A stretch of 64,000 nucleotides of DNA from Nocardioides sp. SLBN-35 (GCF_006715725.1 NZ_VFNU01000001.1:1798001-1862000); one strand, 5' to 3'. Shown: positions 35,825-45,116, counted from the stretch's first letter. Notes: generated by a model from the sequence alone, not told the origin. Made by a program: numbers and translations.

Positions 35825-35970
35825 CCCGGCCCGAAGTAGCTCCGAAACTCCGCCGACCCGGCCCGAAGTAGCTCCGAAACTCCGCCGACCCGGCAGAAAG
35901 TGACGGTCACGAGCGACACTTTCTGCCGGGTCGGCGCTGTCTGCGGGCCACTTCGGGCCGGGTCAGCTGA
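35817..35970. repeat. Nested inverted repeat spanning both stop codons of convergent genes
   Basis: TCAGCTGACCCGGCCCGAAGT-type arms of 21 bp at 35817-35837 and 35950-35970 are perfect reverse complements. The left arm contains the TGA of the thioesterase gene and the right arm the TGA of the minus-strand MFS gene. Between them lie a tandem 32-bp duplication (35823-35886) and a perfect 19-bp hairpin (35884-35902 with 35917-35935, 14-base loop). It likely terminates both transcripts, but the repeats go beyond what a terminator needs and look like a repetitive intergenic element. Confidence 0.85.
35823..35886. repeat. Perfect 32-bp tandem direct repeat
   Basis: Bases 35823-35854 and 35855-35886 are identical, each starting GACCCGGCCCGAAGTAGC. 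A third partial unit begins at 35887 (GACCCGGC) and leads into the central hairpin. The duplication is inside the larger inverted repeat. Confidence 0.9.
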
Positions 35971-37219
35971 GGTCGCCGAGTGCCTCGGCCTCCGCCTCCT
36001 CGGGGGAGTGGGCGGCGGGGGCGCCGTGGAGAGCGGTGTGGATGGTGCGGGCGCCGGCCACGAGGACCACGACCCCGACCGCGACCGCGATCCCGCCGAA
36101 CCAGAACGGCGCGGCCGAACCCTGGTGCTCGGCGAGCTTGAGGGCGACGTACGGGCCGACGGCGCCGCCGGTGAAGCGGACGAAGGAGTACGCCGCCGAG
36201 GCGACCGGCCGCTCGACGGGCGCGGCGCCCATGACGGCCTCGGTGACCAGGGTGTTGATGACGCCGAGGAAGGCGCCGGCGATGACGATGCCCACGATCA
36301 CGACGGTCGACGTGGAGGCGCCGACGGCCATCAGCAGCAGGTCGAGCGCGAACAGGGTCAGCGCCCCGATCAGCGCGGGCACCGTGCCGACCTTGCGCTG
36401 TACCCACGGCGCGAGCGCGACCGACGCGACGGCGAGCAGCACGCCCCAGCCGAAGAAGATCCAGCCGATCTGCATGATCCCGGCCTCGGGCAGCGCGAAC
36501 GGGCCGGCGGCGAGCAGTGAGAAGAAGCCGAGGTTGTAGCAGACCGCGACCGCGGCCATCACGGCGAGCGCGGGGTAGGCGAGGGCCTTGAACGGGTCCG
36601 CGAGTGTCGTACGACGGGCGGCCGGCGGGGTCGCGGGCAGGAAGACCGCGGTCGCCACGAGCGCGATCGTCATCAGCACCGAGACCCCGAAGAACGGGCC
36701 GCGCCACGACTGCTCGCCGAGCAGTCCGCCGACGAGCGGGCCGGACGCGATGCCGAGGCCGAGGGCGGCCTCGAAGAGGATGATCGCCTGGGCCAGCGAG
36801 CCCTTGGACGCACTGACGATGGTGGACAGCGCGGTCGCGATGAACAGCGCGTTGCCCAGCCCCCAGCCGGCACGGAAGCCGATCACGGCGCCGACCGAGC
36901 CGGACATGCCGGCCAGGCCGGCGAACACGATGATCAGGACGAGCCCGGTGAGCAGGGTCAACTTGGCGCCGATCCGGGTCGAGACGACGCCGGTGACCAG
37001 CATCGCGACGCCCATCACCGCCATGTAGCTGGTGAACAGCAGCGACACCTGGCTCGGCGTCGCCTCGAGCTTGGCCGCGATCTCCTTGAGGATCGGGTCG
37101 ACCAGGCCGATGCCCATGAAGGCGATGACGCAGGCGAAGGCGACGGCCCACACTGCGCGCGGCTGGTGGAGGAACGAGCCGGAACCGGTGTCGGTCTCGG
37201 CGTGGAGGGCGGTGGTCAC
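35963..37219 (-). CDS. MFS transporter (DHA1-type drug/metabolite exporter)
   Basis: The 418-residue protein has about 12 transmembrane helices with the MFS N-terminal pattern (FACVIAFMGIGLVDPIL) and, instead of a canonical motif A, TGVVSTRIGAKLTL; motif C-like LGIASGPLVGGLLG is present. The GTG at 37219 follows GGAAGGAAACTC. It overlaps the MarR gene by 4 bases and is probably co-transcribed from a MarR-controlled promoter. The last codons are part of a 21-bp inverted repeat shared with the convergent thioesterase gene. Confidence 0.9.
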   Translation of the reverse strand: MTTALHAETDTGSGSFLHQPRAVWAVAFACVIAFMGIGLVDPILKEIAAKLEATPSQVSLLFTSYMAVMGVAMLVTGVVSTRIGAKLTLLTGLVLIIVFAGLAGMSGSVGAVIGFRAGWGLGNALFIATALSTIVSASKGSLAQAIILFEAALGLGIASGPLVGGLLGEQSWRGPFFGVSVLMTIALVATAVFLPATPPAARRTTLADPFKALAYPALAVMAAVAVCYNLGFFSLLAAGPFALPEAGIMQIGWIFFGWGVLLAVASVALAPWVQRKVGTVPALIGALTLFALDLLLMAVGASTSTVVIVGIVIAGAFLGVINTLVTEAVMGAAPVERPVASAAYSFVRFTGGAVGPYVALKLAEHQGSAAPFWFGGIAVAVGVVVLVAGARTIHTALHGAPAAHSPEEAEAEALGDLS

Positions 37220-37662
37220 GAGTTTCCTTCCGGAGTGGTCGGGGGTGCGGGTTCGAGGACGGCCTGGAGCACGGCCACGGCGGTCGCGAGGTCGTTCGTG
37301 GAGAGCTCGGTACGACGGGCGAGGCGCTCGGACACGAGCGCGGCGCTGAGCTGCCGGATCCGGGCCAGCTCGGCCCGGCCGGCGTCGGTGAGGTGGACCA
37401 GGCTGCTGCGTGCGTCGGCGGGGTTGGGCTCCTTGGTGGCCCACCCGGCCTCGACCAGCTGGTTGACCTGGCCGGTCATCGTCGGCTGCGAGCAGCGGTC
37501 GATCTGGGCGAGTGCGGTGATCGCGAGGGGGCCGGTCTCGTCGAGGATCGAGAGCACCCGGATGCCGGCCGACGGAGCGTGCTCGCGGCGCACCAGCCGG
37601 ACCAGCCGGGCGGCGTACACCGTGAGGTCGCTGCTGAGGTCGTCGACGTCGGGTGTGCTCAC
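37216..37662 (-). CDS. MarR family transcriptional regulator
   Basis: The 148-residue protein has the winged helix-turn-helix of MarR: ALAQIDRCSQPTMTGQVNQLVEAGWATKEPNPADARSSLVHLTDAG, with the conserved wing DARSSLVHLT. A cysteine (DRCSQP) lies in the recognition helix region. The start is a GTG. It lies directly upstream of and overlaps the MFS gene by 4 bases, and a palindrome 12 bases upstream of its start is the likely operator, so it probably controls itself, the exporter and possibly the divergent DUF1697 gene. Confidence 0.92.
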   Translation of the reverse strand: MSTPDVDDLSSDLTVYAARLVRLVRREHAPSAGIRVLSILDETGPLAITALAQIDRCSQPTMTGQVNQLVEAGWATKEPNPADARSSLVHLTDAGRAELARIRQLSAALVSERLARRTELSTNDLATAVAVLQAVLEPAPPTTPEGNS

Positions 37663-37673
37663 GTCGCTCGAAT

Positions 37674-37694
37674 ATACATAGGAAACCTATGCAT
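37674..37694. promoter_or_regulatory. Probable MarR operator
   Basis: ATACATAGG AAA CCTATGCAT is a 21-bp palindrome with 9-bp arms (one mismatch) and a 3-base centre, unusually AT-rich for this genome. It lies in the 66-base gap between the divergent MarR and DUF1697 genes. The size fits MarR-family sites. Confidence 0.7.
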
Positions 37695-37728
37695 GTCGAG
37701 CGAGGGTGGTGCACGACACAATGAGCGC

Positions 37729-38271
37729 ATGCCGACCTACGTCGCCTTCCTGCGCGCCATCAACCTCGGGCCGAACCGCAAGTTCGCCAAGGCCGACATC
37801 GTCACCGCGACCGAGGCCGCCGGCGGCGCCGACGTGCTGACCCACATCAACACCGGCAACGTCCGGCTGACCACGCCGCTGCGCTCGCGCGCCAAGGTGG
37901 AGGCCGCGCTGGAGAAGGCCTACCTGGCGCAGGCCGGGTTCGAGGTGCCGACCATCGTCTACACGCCGGCCGAGCTCAGGGCCGTCGCGGCGGATGCGCG
38001 GGAGCTGACGGCGTCCCGCCCCGACGTGGAGCGGCACTACGTCTACCTGCTCAAGGGCGAGCCCGCCCCTGCCCGGGTCGCCGAGCTGGAGGCGCGCAGC
38101 GACGAGGTCAACGCGGCCGTCGTACGACACCGGGCGGTGCACCTGCTGCTCGGCCCGGGCTACCAGGCAGGCGCGGTGGACCCGTTCAAGTGCGAGAAGG
38201 CGCTGCAGGTGCTGGCCACCAACCGGAACTTCAACGTCGTCACGACGCTGGCCGACAAGTGGTGCTCGTGA
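37729..38271 (+). CDS. DUF1697 protein
   Basis: The 180-residue protein fits DUF1697: N-terminal YVAFLRAINLGPNRKFAKADI, THINTGNVRLTTPLRSRAKVE and the C-terminal LATNRNFNVVTTLADK typical of the family. The function is unknown. The ATG at 37729 is chosen; an ATG at 37693 would lie within the operator palindrome. It is divergent from marR. Confidence 0.9.
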   Translation: MPTYVAFLRAINLGPNRKFAKADIVTATEAAGGADVLTHINTGNVRLTTPLRSRAKVEAALEKAYLAQAGFEVPTIVYTPAELRAVAADARELTASRPDVERHYVYLLKGEPAPARVAELEARSDEVNAAVVRHRAVHLLLGPGYQAGAVDPFKCEKALQVLATNRNFNVVTTLADKWCS

Positions 38272-38302
38272 GCGCGCCGATGCCCTGTGACACCATGGAG
38301 CC

Positions 38303-38611
38303 GTGACGACCGCGAGCCCGGAGAAGGTCGATCCGGGAGTCCAGCAGGACCTCACCCCGGAATCGATCACGCTCGCCGACACCCCCTGGGTGACGGTGGT
38401 GTGGAACGACCCCGTGAACCTGATGTCGTACGTCACCTTCGTCTTCCAGAAGCACTTCGGCTACGGCAAGAAGAAGGCCGAGAAGCTGATGATGGAGGTC
38501 CACGAGGACGGCAGGTCCGTCGTCAGCAGCGGCACCCGCGAGGAGATGGAGCGCGACGTGCAGGCCATGCACGAGTACGGCCTGTGGGCGACCCTGTCGA
38601 AGGCCGAATGA
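38303..38611 (+). CDS. clpS: ATP-dependent Clp protease adaptor ClpS
   Basis: ClpS binds N-degron substrates and hands them to ClpC/ClpA. The 102-residue protein has the WNDPVNLMSYVTFVFQKHFGYGKKKAEKLMMEVHEDG core, including the Asn-Asp pair at the specificity pocket and the HEDG loop. The start is a GTG at 38303. DUF2017 follows after 6 bases. The clpS-DUF2017 pair upstream of mec-cysO-cysM-murI is a conserved actinobacterial order. Confidence 0.96.
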   Translation: MTTASPEKVDPGVQQDLTPESITLADTPWVTVVWNDPVNLMSYVTFVFQKHFGYGKKKAEKLMMEVHEDGRSVVSSGTREEMERDVQAMHEYGLWATLSKAE

Positions 38612-38617
38612 GCTGAC

Positions 38618-39202
38618 GTGACCTCTGGATTCGTCCGGCACCGCCGGAGCAAGCGCGCCATCGCGACCTTCTCGGTGTTCGAGGCCGACCTGCTGCGCTC
38701 CCTGGCCGGCCAGCTGGTCGAGCTGCTGCACAACGAGTCGGCCGTCGCCGCCACCGAGCGTGACCCGCTCGAGGCGCTCCTCGACTTCTCCGGCCCCACC
38801 ACCGAGCCCGAGGACCCGGTGCTGCGCCGGCTCTTCCCCAACGCCTACCAGGGCGACGACGAGGCGGCCGGCGAGTTCCGCCGCTACACCGAGGGCGCGC
38901 TGCGCGACGGCAAGGCCCGCGCCGCGGCGTCGGTCATCGACGTCCTCGAGGAGGCCGGGTTGCCGCCCGAGCCCACCGGCGAGGACCTCACCATCGACGT
39001 CGAGCTCGACCCCGAGACCGCGCTGGTCTGGATGCGCTCCTTCACCGACCTGCGCCTCGCCCTCGGCACCCGCCTCGAGGTCGAGGAGGGCGACGAGGAC
39101 TACTGGTACGCCCTGCCCGACGACGACCCGCGCGCCCAGGCGCACCACATCTACGAGTGGCTGGGGTTCCTGCAGGAGACGCTGGTCGCCGCGGTGCGCT
39201 GA
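38618..39202 (+). CDS. DUF2017 protein
   Basis: The 194-residue acidic protein matches DUF2017, normally found next to clpS in actinobacteria (FSVFEADLLRSLAGQLVELL near the start; AHHIYEWLGFLQETLV near the end). The function is unknown; conserved linkage to clpS suggests a role in the same proteolysis pathway, which is inference. The start is a GTG. Confidence 0.92.
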   Translation: MTSGFVRHRRSKRAIATFSVFEADLLRSLAGQLVELLHNESAVAATERDPLEALLDFSGPTTEPEDPVLRRLFPNAYQGDDEAAGEFRRYTEGALRDGKARAAASVIDVLEEAGLPPEPTGEDLTIDVELDPETALVWMRSFTDLRLALGTRLEVEEGDEDYWYALPDDDPRAQAHHIYEWLGFLQETLVAAVR

Positions 39203-39208
39203 CCGGCG

Positions 39209-39601
39209 TCAGCCCGCCGGCTTCACCGCCAGCACCGGGCAGTGCGCCTCCAGGATGATCCGCTGCGCCACGCTGCCGAGCAGCAGCTTCCCGACCGGCG
39301 TACGGTGCCGGATGCCCACCACGATCAGCGTGGCCTGCTCCTCGTCGGCCGCGGCGACGACCGCCTCGGCGAGGTCGTCCACGACGTCGTGGCGTACGAC
39401 GACGTCGAGACCGTCCGCGACGAGCCGGTCCCGCAGCGCGGCGATGTCCGCGTCGTGCGCGAAGCGGTTGTCGACCAGGCTGCTGCCGAGCGTCGCGTTG
39501 ACGACGACCAGGCGGGTGCGGTCCTTGCGGGCGAGGTCGGCGGCGTGCTCGAGGGCAGCTGCGCCGTACCGGTCCGCGCTGTAGGCGACCACGATGCTCA
39601 T
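39209..39601 (-). CDS. Universal stress protein (UspA domain)
   Basis: The 130-residue protein has a single UspA fold: N-terminal [26 protein letters not shown]-binding-type [27 protein letters not shown] and the C-terminal CPVLAVKPA. The GxxG-like [12 protein letters not shown] segment suggests nucleotide binding. It is the last gene of the tctC-tctB-tctA operon, overlapping tctA by 4 bases, so it may sense energy state for that transporter. Confidence 0.9.
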   Translation of the reverse strand: MSIVVAYSADRYGAAALEHAADLARKDRTRLVVVNATLGSSLVDNRFAHDADIAALRDRLVADGLDVVVRHDVVDDLAEAVVAAADEEQATLIVVGIRHRTPVGKLLLGSVAQRIILEAHCPVLAVKPAG

Positions 39602-41106
39602 CGCTCGACCAGCTCCTTCTCGTCCTGCGGGTGGGTGGTGTCGGCGGGCTTGCGGAGGCCGGCGACGGTCATGGCGACGAGCAGCAGGGCCATCACCACG
39701 TAGACGACGACGGCCACCGGCTCGCTCCACAGGGTGCTGACGTCGCCCTGGGAGATCTTCAGCGCGGTGGTCAGCTGGTCCTCGAGCTTGGGGCCGAGGA
39801 TGACCCCGATGATCAGCGGGAGCACCGGGATCCCGAAGCGGCGCATGAAGAAGCCGAGCACGCCGATCGCCAGCAGCAGCGCCAGGTCGAACGCCTGGAA
39901 GTTCACGCTGTAGGCGCCGAGCGAGGCGAAGAAGAGGATGCCGGCGTACAGGTAGGGCCGGGGGATCCGCAGCAGTCGCGCCCACAGCGGGGCCATCGGC
40001 AGGTTGAGGACGAGCAGCAGCGCGTTGGCGACGAACAGGCTGGCGAGCAGGCCCCAGACCAGGTCGGGGTGGTCGTCCATCAGGGTCGGACCGGTCTGGA
40101 ACCCGTAGCCCTGCAGGGCGACGAGCATGATCGCGGCGGTCGCCGTGGTCGGCAGGCCGAGCGCGAGCAGCGGGACCAGGGTGCCCGCAGCGGAGGCGTT
40201 GTTGGCGGCCTCCGGGCCGGCGACGCCCTCGATCGCGCCCTTGCCGAACTCCTCCGGGTGCTTGGTCAGCTTCTTCTCGGTGGCGTACGACAGGAAGGTC
40301 GGCAGCTCGGCGCCACCGGCCGGAAGCGCGCCGAACGGGAAGCCGAAGGCGGTGCCGCGCAGCCACGGCTTCCACGACCGTGCCCAGTCGGACCGGCTCA
40401 TCCACGGCTGGCCGACGGGGATGATCTCCAGCGGCTTGCGGCGCAGGTGGGCGGCGACCCACAGAGCCTCGCCGATCGCGAACAGCGCGACGGCGACCAC
40501 GACGATGTCGATGCCGTCGGCCAGCAGCGGCTCGCCGAAGGTCAGTCGTGCCTGGCCGGTGCTGGTGCCGACCAGGCCGATCGCCAGGCCGAGGAAGAGC
40601 GCGACGAAGCCGCGCAGCTTGGAGGATCCGAGCACCGCGGTGACGGCGAAGAGGGCCAGCACCATCAGGGCGAAGTACGACGGCGAGCCGAGCGTGACGA
40701 CGATGTCGGCCACCTGCGGGGTCACGATCCACAGCAGCACCGTCGCGATGCTGCCGGCCACGAACGAGCCGATCGCGGCGGTGGCGAGGGCTTGGGCCGC
40801 TCGACCCGCCTTGGCCATCTTGTTGCCCTCGATCGCCGTGATCACCGACGAGGACTCGCCGGGGGTGTTGAGCAGGATCGAAGTGGTCGATCCGCCGTAC
40901 ATGCCGCCGTAGTAGATGCCGGCGAACATGATGATCGCGCTGTCGGCGCCGACGCTGTAGGTCACCGGCAGCAGCAGGGCCAGGGTCATCGCCGGGCCGA
41001 TGCCGGGCAGCACGCCGACGGCGGTGCCGAGCAGCACGCCGAGGGCGGCGAAGAGCAGGTTCTCCGGAGTGAGGGCGGTCTGGAAGCCGTCGAGCAGCAG
41101 GTCCAT
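39598..41106 (-). CDS. tctA: Tripartite tricarboxylate transporter, large membrane subunit TctA
   Basis: The 502-residue protein has about 11-12 transmembrane helices and the TctA signatures [21 protein letters not shown] near the N-terminus and [26 protein letters not shown], the conserved substrate and sodium region. Together with TctB it forms the TTT secondary transporter for citrate or related carboxylates. Its ATG overlaps the tctB stop (TGATG). Confidence 0.95.
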   Translation of the reverse strand: MDLLLDGFQTALTPENLLFAALGVLLGTAVGVLPGIGPAMTLALLLPVTYSVGADSAIIMFAGIYYGGMYGGSTTSILLNTPGESSSVITAIEGNKMAKAGRAAQALATAAIGSFVAGSIATVLLWIVTPQVADIVVTLGSPSYFALMVLALFAVTAVLGSSKLRGFVALFLGLAIGLVGTSTGQARLTFGEPLLADGIDIVVVAVALFAIGEALWVAAHLRRKPLEIIPVGQPWMSRSDWARSWKPWLRGTAFGFPFGALPAGGAELPTFLSYATEKKLTKHPEEFGKGAIEGVAGPEAANNASAAGTLVPLLALGLPTTATAAIMLVALQGYGFQTGPTLMDDHPDLVWGLLASLFVANALLLVLNLPMAPLWARLLRIPRPYLYAGILFFASLGAYSVNFQAFDLALLLAIGVLGFFMRRFGIPVLPLIIGVILGPKLEDQLTTALKISQGDVSTLWSEPVAVVVYVVMALLLVAMTVAGLRKPADTTHPQDEKELVER

Positions 41107-41615
41107 CAGAGCACTCCGTCCAGGATGCCGGCGGGGATCGGGATCCCGAGGCCGACGTAGAAGCCGTACCAGCTGCCGACCGACAGGGCGACGCCGACGG
41201 CGAGGTCGCGCACCCAGCTGCGGCTGCCGAGGACGACGGCGGAGCCGGCGAACAGCAGCGCGCCGGTGATGGCCCAGCCAAGGACGTCGATCAGCGCGAT
41301 GTTGGCCACGAGCACGAGGGCCAGCAGCCCCACCGTGCGCACGTCGGTGCCCTGGGTGAGGTCGATGTCCTCGCCCTCCTCGGCCTCGGGCCGGTCGCCG
41401 CGCGCGGTGGCGACGGCGAGCAGGATCCCGAGGATCACCAGCCCGGCGCCGACGACGTACGGCAGCGTGTAGGGCTGGACCGGCTGGTCGGCGAAGCCGT
41501 CCTCGAGCCCTGCGGCGTCGAGGAGGACGTAGCCCCCGGCGAGGCTGAGGAAGGCGGCCAGGCCGTACTGGGCCTTGTCGACCAGGCGGGTGGGTTCGTT
41601 GGTGGTCGCGCTCAT
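41106..41615 (-). CDS. tctB: Tripartite tricarboxylate transporter, small membrane subunit TctB
   Basis: The 169-residue protein has four hydrophobic segments ([77 protein letters not shown]) and the C-terminal GIPIPAG typical of TctB. It overlaps tctC by 4 bases and tctA by 1 base. Confidence 0.93.
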   Translation of the reverse strand: MSATTNEPTRLVDKAQYGLAAFLSLAGGYVLLDAAGLEDGFADQPVQPYTLPYVVGAGLVILGILLAVATARGDRPEAEEGEDIDLTQGTDVRTVGLLALVLVANIALIDVLGWAITGALLFAGSAVVLGSRSWVRDLAVGVALSVGSWYGFYVGLGIPIPAGILDGVL

Positions 41616-42598
41616 GCGAGTCCCAGCTCCTTCAGGGTGTCGGCGACGCGGTCGTCCTGCTCGGCGAGGAAGTCCTCGAACTCCTTGCCGGTGGCGAAGT
41701 TGTCGGTCCAGCCGTTGGCCTCGAGGGCGTCCTTCCACTCGGCCGTGTCGTGCATCTCGGTCAACAGCTCGGTGAGGTAGTCCCGCTGGGCCTCGGAGAT
41801 CCCGGGCGGAGCGAGCACCCCACGCCAGTTGGTGAACACCAGGTCGACGCCCGACTCGGTGAGGGTCGGCGCGTCGACGCCGTCGAGGCGCTCGGCGCCC
41901 GAGACGGCGAGGACACGCAGCTTGCCGTCCTTGATCTGGCCCTCGAACTCGCCGAGGCCGGACATGCCGACATCGATCTTGGCGCCCAGGAGAGCGGTCG
42001 TGAGGGGGCCGCCGCCGTCGTAGGAGATGTAGTTGACCTGCTTCGGGTCGACCCCGATCGTGTCGGCCAGCTGCATCGGGAACAGGTGGTCGGGCCCGCC
42101 GTTGCTGGAGCCGCCGCCGACGGTGAGGCCGCCCGGGTCCTTCTTCCAGGCCGCCACCAGGTCGTCGACCGTCTTGAACGGCGAGTCGGCGGGCACCAGG
42201 ATGCCCTCCTGCTCCTCGACGAGCCGGGCGATCGGCGTCATCTTCAGCGGGGTGGCGCTGGACTTGTTGGTGTAGACCGCGCCGACCACGCCGAGCCCCA
42301 TGATCATCATGAGGTCGTCGGCGCCCTTCTCGTTGACCAGGCGCTGCATCGCGACCGTGCCGCTCGCGCCCTGCACGTTGGTGATCTCGAAGCGGCCGGT
42401 GAGGTCGTTGTCCTCCATGGCGCGCGCCGCGGCACGGCCGGTGAGGTCGTAGCCGCCGCCGACGCTGTTGGGGATCATCATCCGCAGCCGCCGGTTGCTC
42501 GGGTCGTCCGAGCCGCGGGTGACGCCGCACCCGCTCGCGACGACCGCGAGCGCCAGCGCGACGAGGAGCGCGACGAGCGCACGTCCTGGGCGATGCAT
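41612..42598 (-). CDS. tctC: Tripartite tricarboxylate transporter substrate-binding lipoprotein TctC
   Basis: The 328-residue product has a lipobox (VVASGC) and the Bug/TctC fold: [22 protein letters not shown] (family motif near the N-terminus), [14 protein letters not shown], and [18 protein letters not shown]. The ATG at 42598 follows GGAGGTACCCC. It is the first gene of the operon and is divergent from the two-component system. The carried acid is likely citrate or another di- or tricarboxylate. Confidence 0.94.
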   Translation of the reverse strand: MHRPGRALVALLVALALAVVASGCGVTRGSDDPSNRRLRMMIPNSVGGGYDLTGRAAARAMEDNDLTGRFEITNVQGASGTVAMQRLVNEKGADDLMMIMGLGVVGAVYTNKSSATPLKMTPIARLVEEQEGILVPADSPFKTVDDLVAAWKKDPGGLTVGGGSSNGGPDHLFPMQLADTIGVDPKQVNYISYDGGGPLTTALLGAKIDVGMSGLGEFEGQIKDGKLRVLAVSGAERLDGVDAPTLTESGVDLVFTNWRGVLAPPGISEAQRDYLTELLTEMHDTAEWKDALEANGWTDNFATGKEFEDFLAEQDDRVADTLKELGLA

Positions 42599-42619
42599 GG
42601 GGTACCTCCGGGTTGGGTG

Positions 42620-42678
42620 GTGACCGCCGTCACGGGCGATCCGTGCCAGCATGTCCGTGGCCTGTGGCGGCCGTCACG
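42620..42678. promoter_or_regulatory. Candidate operator repeats between tctC and the sensor kinase gene
   Basis: GTGACcgccGTCAC at 42620-42633 is an inverted repeat. The nonamer GCCGTCACG occurs at 42626-42634 and again at 42670-42678, 44 bp apart, about four helical turns. In a 110-base divergent region between tctC and its likely regulator this could be the response regulator binding site. Confidence 0.35.
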
Positions 42679-42708
42679 CTTGCGGACGCAAAGGAGGTTG
42701 TGGTCGTT

Positions 42709-44400
42709 GTGGTCACGCCGATGAACCCGCTGCGCTGGCGTCGCGGAGAGCTGACCCTGGCGGCGAAGGTGCTGCTCCTGCAGCTGCTCGTGATCGTCGT
42801 GCTGCTCACGGCCGTCGGCGTGCTGAGCATCCGCCAGTCGAACGCCGACTTCGCCGAGGAGCGCGGTGCGCAGATGCGCTCGCTGGCGGAGTACGTCGCC
42901 GTGCAGGACTTCGTCCGCACCGCGCTCGAGGAGGTCCGCGGCGGCACCGAGCTGTGGCAGGTGACGGCCGACCTCACGTCGTACGCCGAGCGCGGGGTGC
43001 GCCTGTCCGGTGCGACCGACGTGCTCGTGGTCGGTCCCGACGGCACCGTCCTCGCCGCCACCGACGCGAGCCGGGTCGGGAAGCAGGCCGACCTGGGGCG
43101 CGGCGACGTGGCGGCCGGCCGCGGGGGCACCGTCGACGTCGTGGCCGGCGGAGAGCGGCGGGTGGCGGCGTACGCACCCGTCATCGCGGACCTGCCCGGC
43201 GACAACGGCGCGGTCGGCGCGATCGTGGCGGAGGCGGCGTACCCCTCCCTGGGTGACCAGCTCGCCGAGGCGGTCCCCGAGCTGGGCCTGTTCCTGGGGC
43301 TCGGCGCGCTGCTCGGCCTGGTCGGCACCTGGCTGGTCGCGCGCGTCGTACGGCGCTCGACGCGGGGCCTCGGCACCACCGAGCTGGCCCACCTCGCCGA
43401 CCACCGCGAGGCGCTGCTGCACGCCATCCGCGAAGGCGTCGTCGGCGTCGGCACCGACGGCCGGGTGACCGCGATGAACGACGCGGCCCGCGCCACGCTC
43501 GGGCTGGACGCCGGCCCCGACCCGGTCGGGCGCGGCGTCGACGAACTCGGCCTCGACCCCCACGTCGTCGCCCTGCTGACCGGCGAGGGAGCAGAGGTCC
43601 GCGACGCGCTCGCCCTCGTCGGGACCCGCGTGGTCGTGTTCAACCGCGGCGACGCCTCCTCCGGCGGTCGCGGCATCGGCACCGTCACCACGCTGCGCGA
43701 CCGCACCGAGCTGGTGTCGCTGCAGAGCCAGCTCAGCTCCAACCTGTCGATCACCGACACCCTGCGGGCGCAGACCCACGAGTTCGACAACCGGCTGCAC
43801 ACGATCTCCGGGCTGGTCCAGCTGGGGGAGTACGACGAGGTGGCGACCCTGGTCGGCACCCTCACCCGACACCGCGCCGAGGTCGGCGAGCACGTGGCGA
43901 AGCGGCTCGCCGACCCCGCGGTCGCGGCCCTGGTGGTCGCCAAGCACGCGGTCGCCGAGGAGCGCGGGGTCGTCCTCGAGCTCGACCCCGGCTCCCGGCT
44001 TCCCGCGCTGGCGCCAGACGAGAGTGCCGACCTGACCACGGTCCTCGGCAACCTGGTCGACAACGCCGTCGACGCGTGTGCCGGCCGGCCGGACCCGCTG
44101 GTCGAGGTGTGGGTGCATGCCGAGGCCGGCGCGGTCCACGTGCGGGTCCGCGACAACGGCCCCGGCATCCCCGACGAGCTGCGCGACGCGATCTTCGTGC
44201 GCGGCTTCTCCACCAAGGAGGAGGTGCTCGGCGGGCGCGGCATCGGGCTGCCCCTGGTCCGGCTGATCTGTGCCCAGCGCGGCGGCGAGGTCGTCGTCGA
44301 CGACGCCGATCCCGGGGAGGACGGCGAGCACGACAGCGGCGCCGAGTTCCGCGTGGTGCTCCCCATCGGCGGCGCCATCGGTCAGGATGGGCGACCGTGA
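42709..44400 (+). CDS. CitA/DcuS-type sensor histidine kinase
   Basis: About 563 residues: transmembrane helix near the N-terminus (VLLLQLLVIVVLLTAVGVL), an extracytoplasmic PDC/CitA-like sensor (AVQDFVRTALEEV to YAPVIADLPGDNGAVGAI), a second helix (LGLFLGLGALLGLVGTWLV), a PAS domain (HAIREGVVGVGTDGRVTAMND), and the family H-box THEFDNRLHTISGL with the phosphorylated His, then N (LVDNAVDA) and G boxes (GRGIGLPLV). It probably senses a carboxylate. AAGGAGG at 42691-42697 favours the GTG at 42709; an ATG at 42721 and a GTG at 42700 are alternatives. Confidence 0.92.
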   Translation: MVTPMNPLRWRRGELTLAAKVLLLQLLVIVVLLTAVGVLSIRQSNADFAEERGAQMRSLAEYVAVQDFVRTALEEVRGGTELWQVTADLTSYAERGVRLSGATDVLVVGPDGTVLAATDASRVGKQADLGRGDVAAGRGGTVDVVAGGERRVAAYAPVIADLPGDNGAVGAIVAEAAYPSLGDQLAEAVPELGLFLGLGALLGLVGTWLVARVVRRSTRGLGTTELAHLADHREALLHAIREGVVGVGTDGRVTAMNDAARATLGLDAGPDPVGRGVDELGLDPHVVALLTGEGAEVRDALALVGTRVVVFNRGDASSGGRGIGTVTTLRDRTELVSLQSQLSSNLSITDTLRAQTHEFDNRLHTISGLVQLGEYDEVATLVGTLTRHRAEVGEHVAKRLADPAVAALVVAKHAVAEERGVVLELDPGSRLPALAPDESADLTTVLGNLVDNAVDACAGRPDPLVEVWVHAEAGAVHVRVRDNGPGIPDELRDAIFVRGFSTKEEVLGGRGIGLPLVRLICAQRGGEVVVDDADPGEDGEHDSGAEFRVVLPIGGAIGQDGRP

Positions 44401-45107
44401 ACCGGGCGCTGCAGGTCCTCGTCGTCGACGACGACTTCATGGTCGCGCGCATCCACGGCCGGTTCGTCGAGCAGACCGACGGCTTCGAGGTCGTCGGCAC
44501 CGCCCGCACCGGCGGCGAGGCGCTCGAGCTCGCCGCCGCGCTGCAGCCCGACCTGGTCCTCCTCGACGTGCACCTGCCCGACCTGTCCGGCCTCGAGGTG
44601 CTCGAGCGGCTGCGCGGCCAGTCCCGCGAGCAGGGCCGCGACGTCGCGGTCGTCATGGTCACCGCCGAGCGCGGCGCCGCCGCCGTCCGCGCCGCCCTCC
44701 ACGGCGGCGCCATGCAGTACCTCGTCAAGCCCTTCGAGTACGACGACCTCGCCGACCGCCTGCGCCGGGTCGCATCCACGCTGGCCACCCTGCCCGGCGG
44801 TGGTGGAGGCGGGCACGAGGAGGAGGTCGACCAGGCGACGATCGACCGGGCCTTCGGGGCGGGACCGCAGGGCGTCGTACCGCAGGGACTGCCGAAGGGA
44901 CTGAGCCCCGAGACCGCCGACCTCGTGCTCGAGGCGGCGCGGGCGGCGGGGGAGATCTCGGCGTCGGAGACCGCGGACGCGGTGGGCCTGTCGCGGGTGA
45001 CCGCGCGGCGCTATCTCGAGCACTTCGTCGACATCGGCACCGCCGAGGTCCGGCTGCAGTACGGCGGCACTGGACGGCCCGAGCGCAGGTACCGGATCCC
45101 CACGTAG
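44397..45107 (+). CDS. CitB/DcuR-type response regulator
   Basis: The 236-residue protein has a receiver domain (VLVVDDDFMVARIH, phosphoacceptor Asp in LVLLDVHLPD, VKPF lysine) and a C-terminal winged-helix-like domain with SASETADAVGLSRVTARRYLEHFVD, typical of CitB-family regulators. The GTG overlaps the kinase stop by 4 bases. It most likely activates the divergent tctCBA operon in response to the substrate. A 40-residue Gly/Glu linker joins the domains. Confidence 0.93.
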   Translation: MNRALQVLVVDDDFMVARIHGRFVEQTDGFEVVGTARTGGEALELAAALQPDLVLLDVHLPDLSGLEVLERLRGQSREQGRDVAVVMVTAERGAAAVRAALHGGAMQYLVKPFEYDDLADRLRRVASTLATLPGGGGGGHEEEVDQATIDRAFGAGPQGVVPQGLPKGLSPETADLVLEAARAAGEISASETADAVGLSRVTARRYLEHFVDIGTAEVRLQYGGTGRPERRYRIPT

Positions 45108-45116
45108 GCTGGTCGT

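Noticed and set aside
35823..35886. CRISPR-like repeats
   Set aside because: Only two adjacent copies without spacers, inside a larger inverted repeat, and no cas genes.
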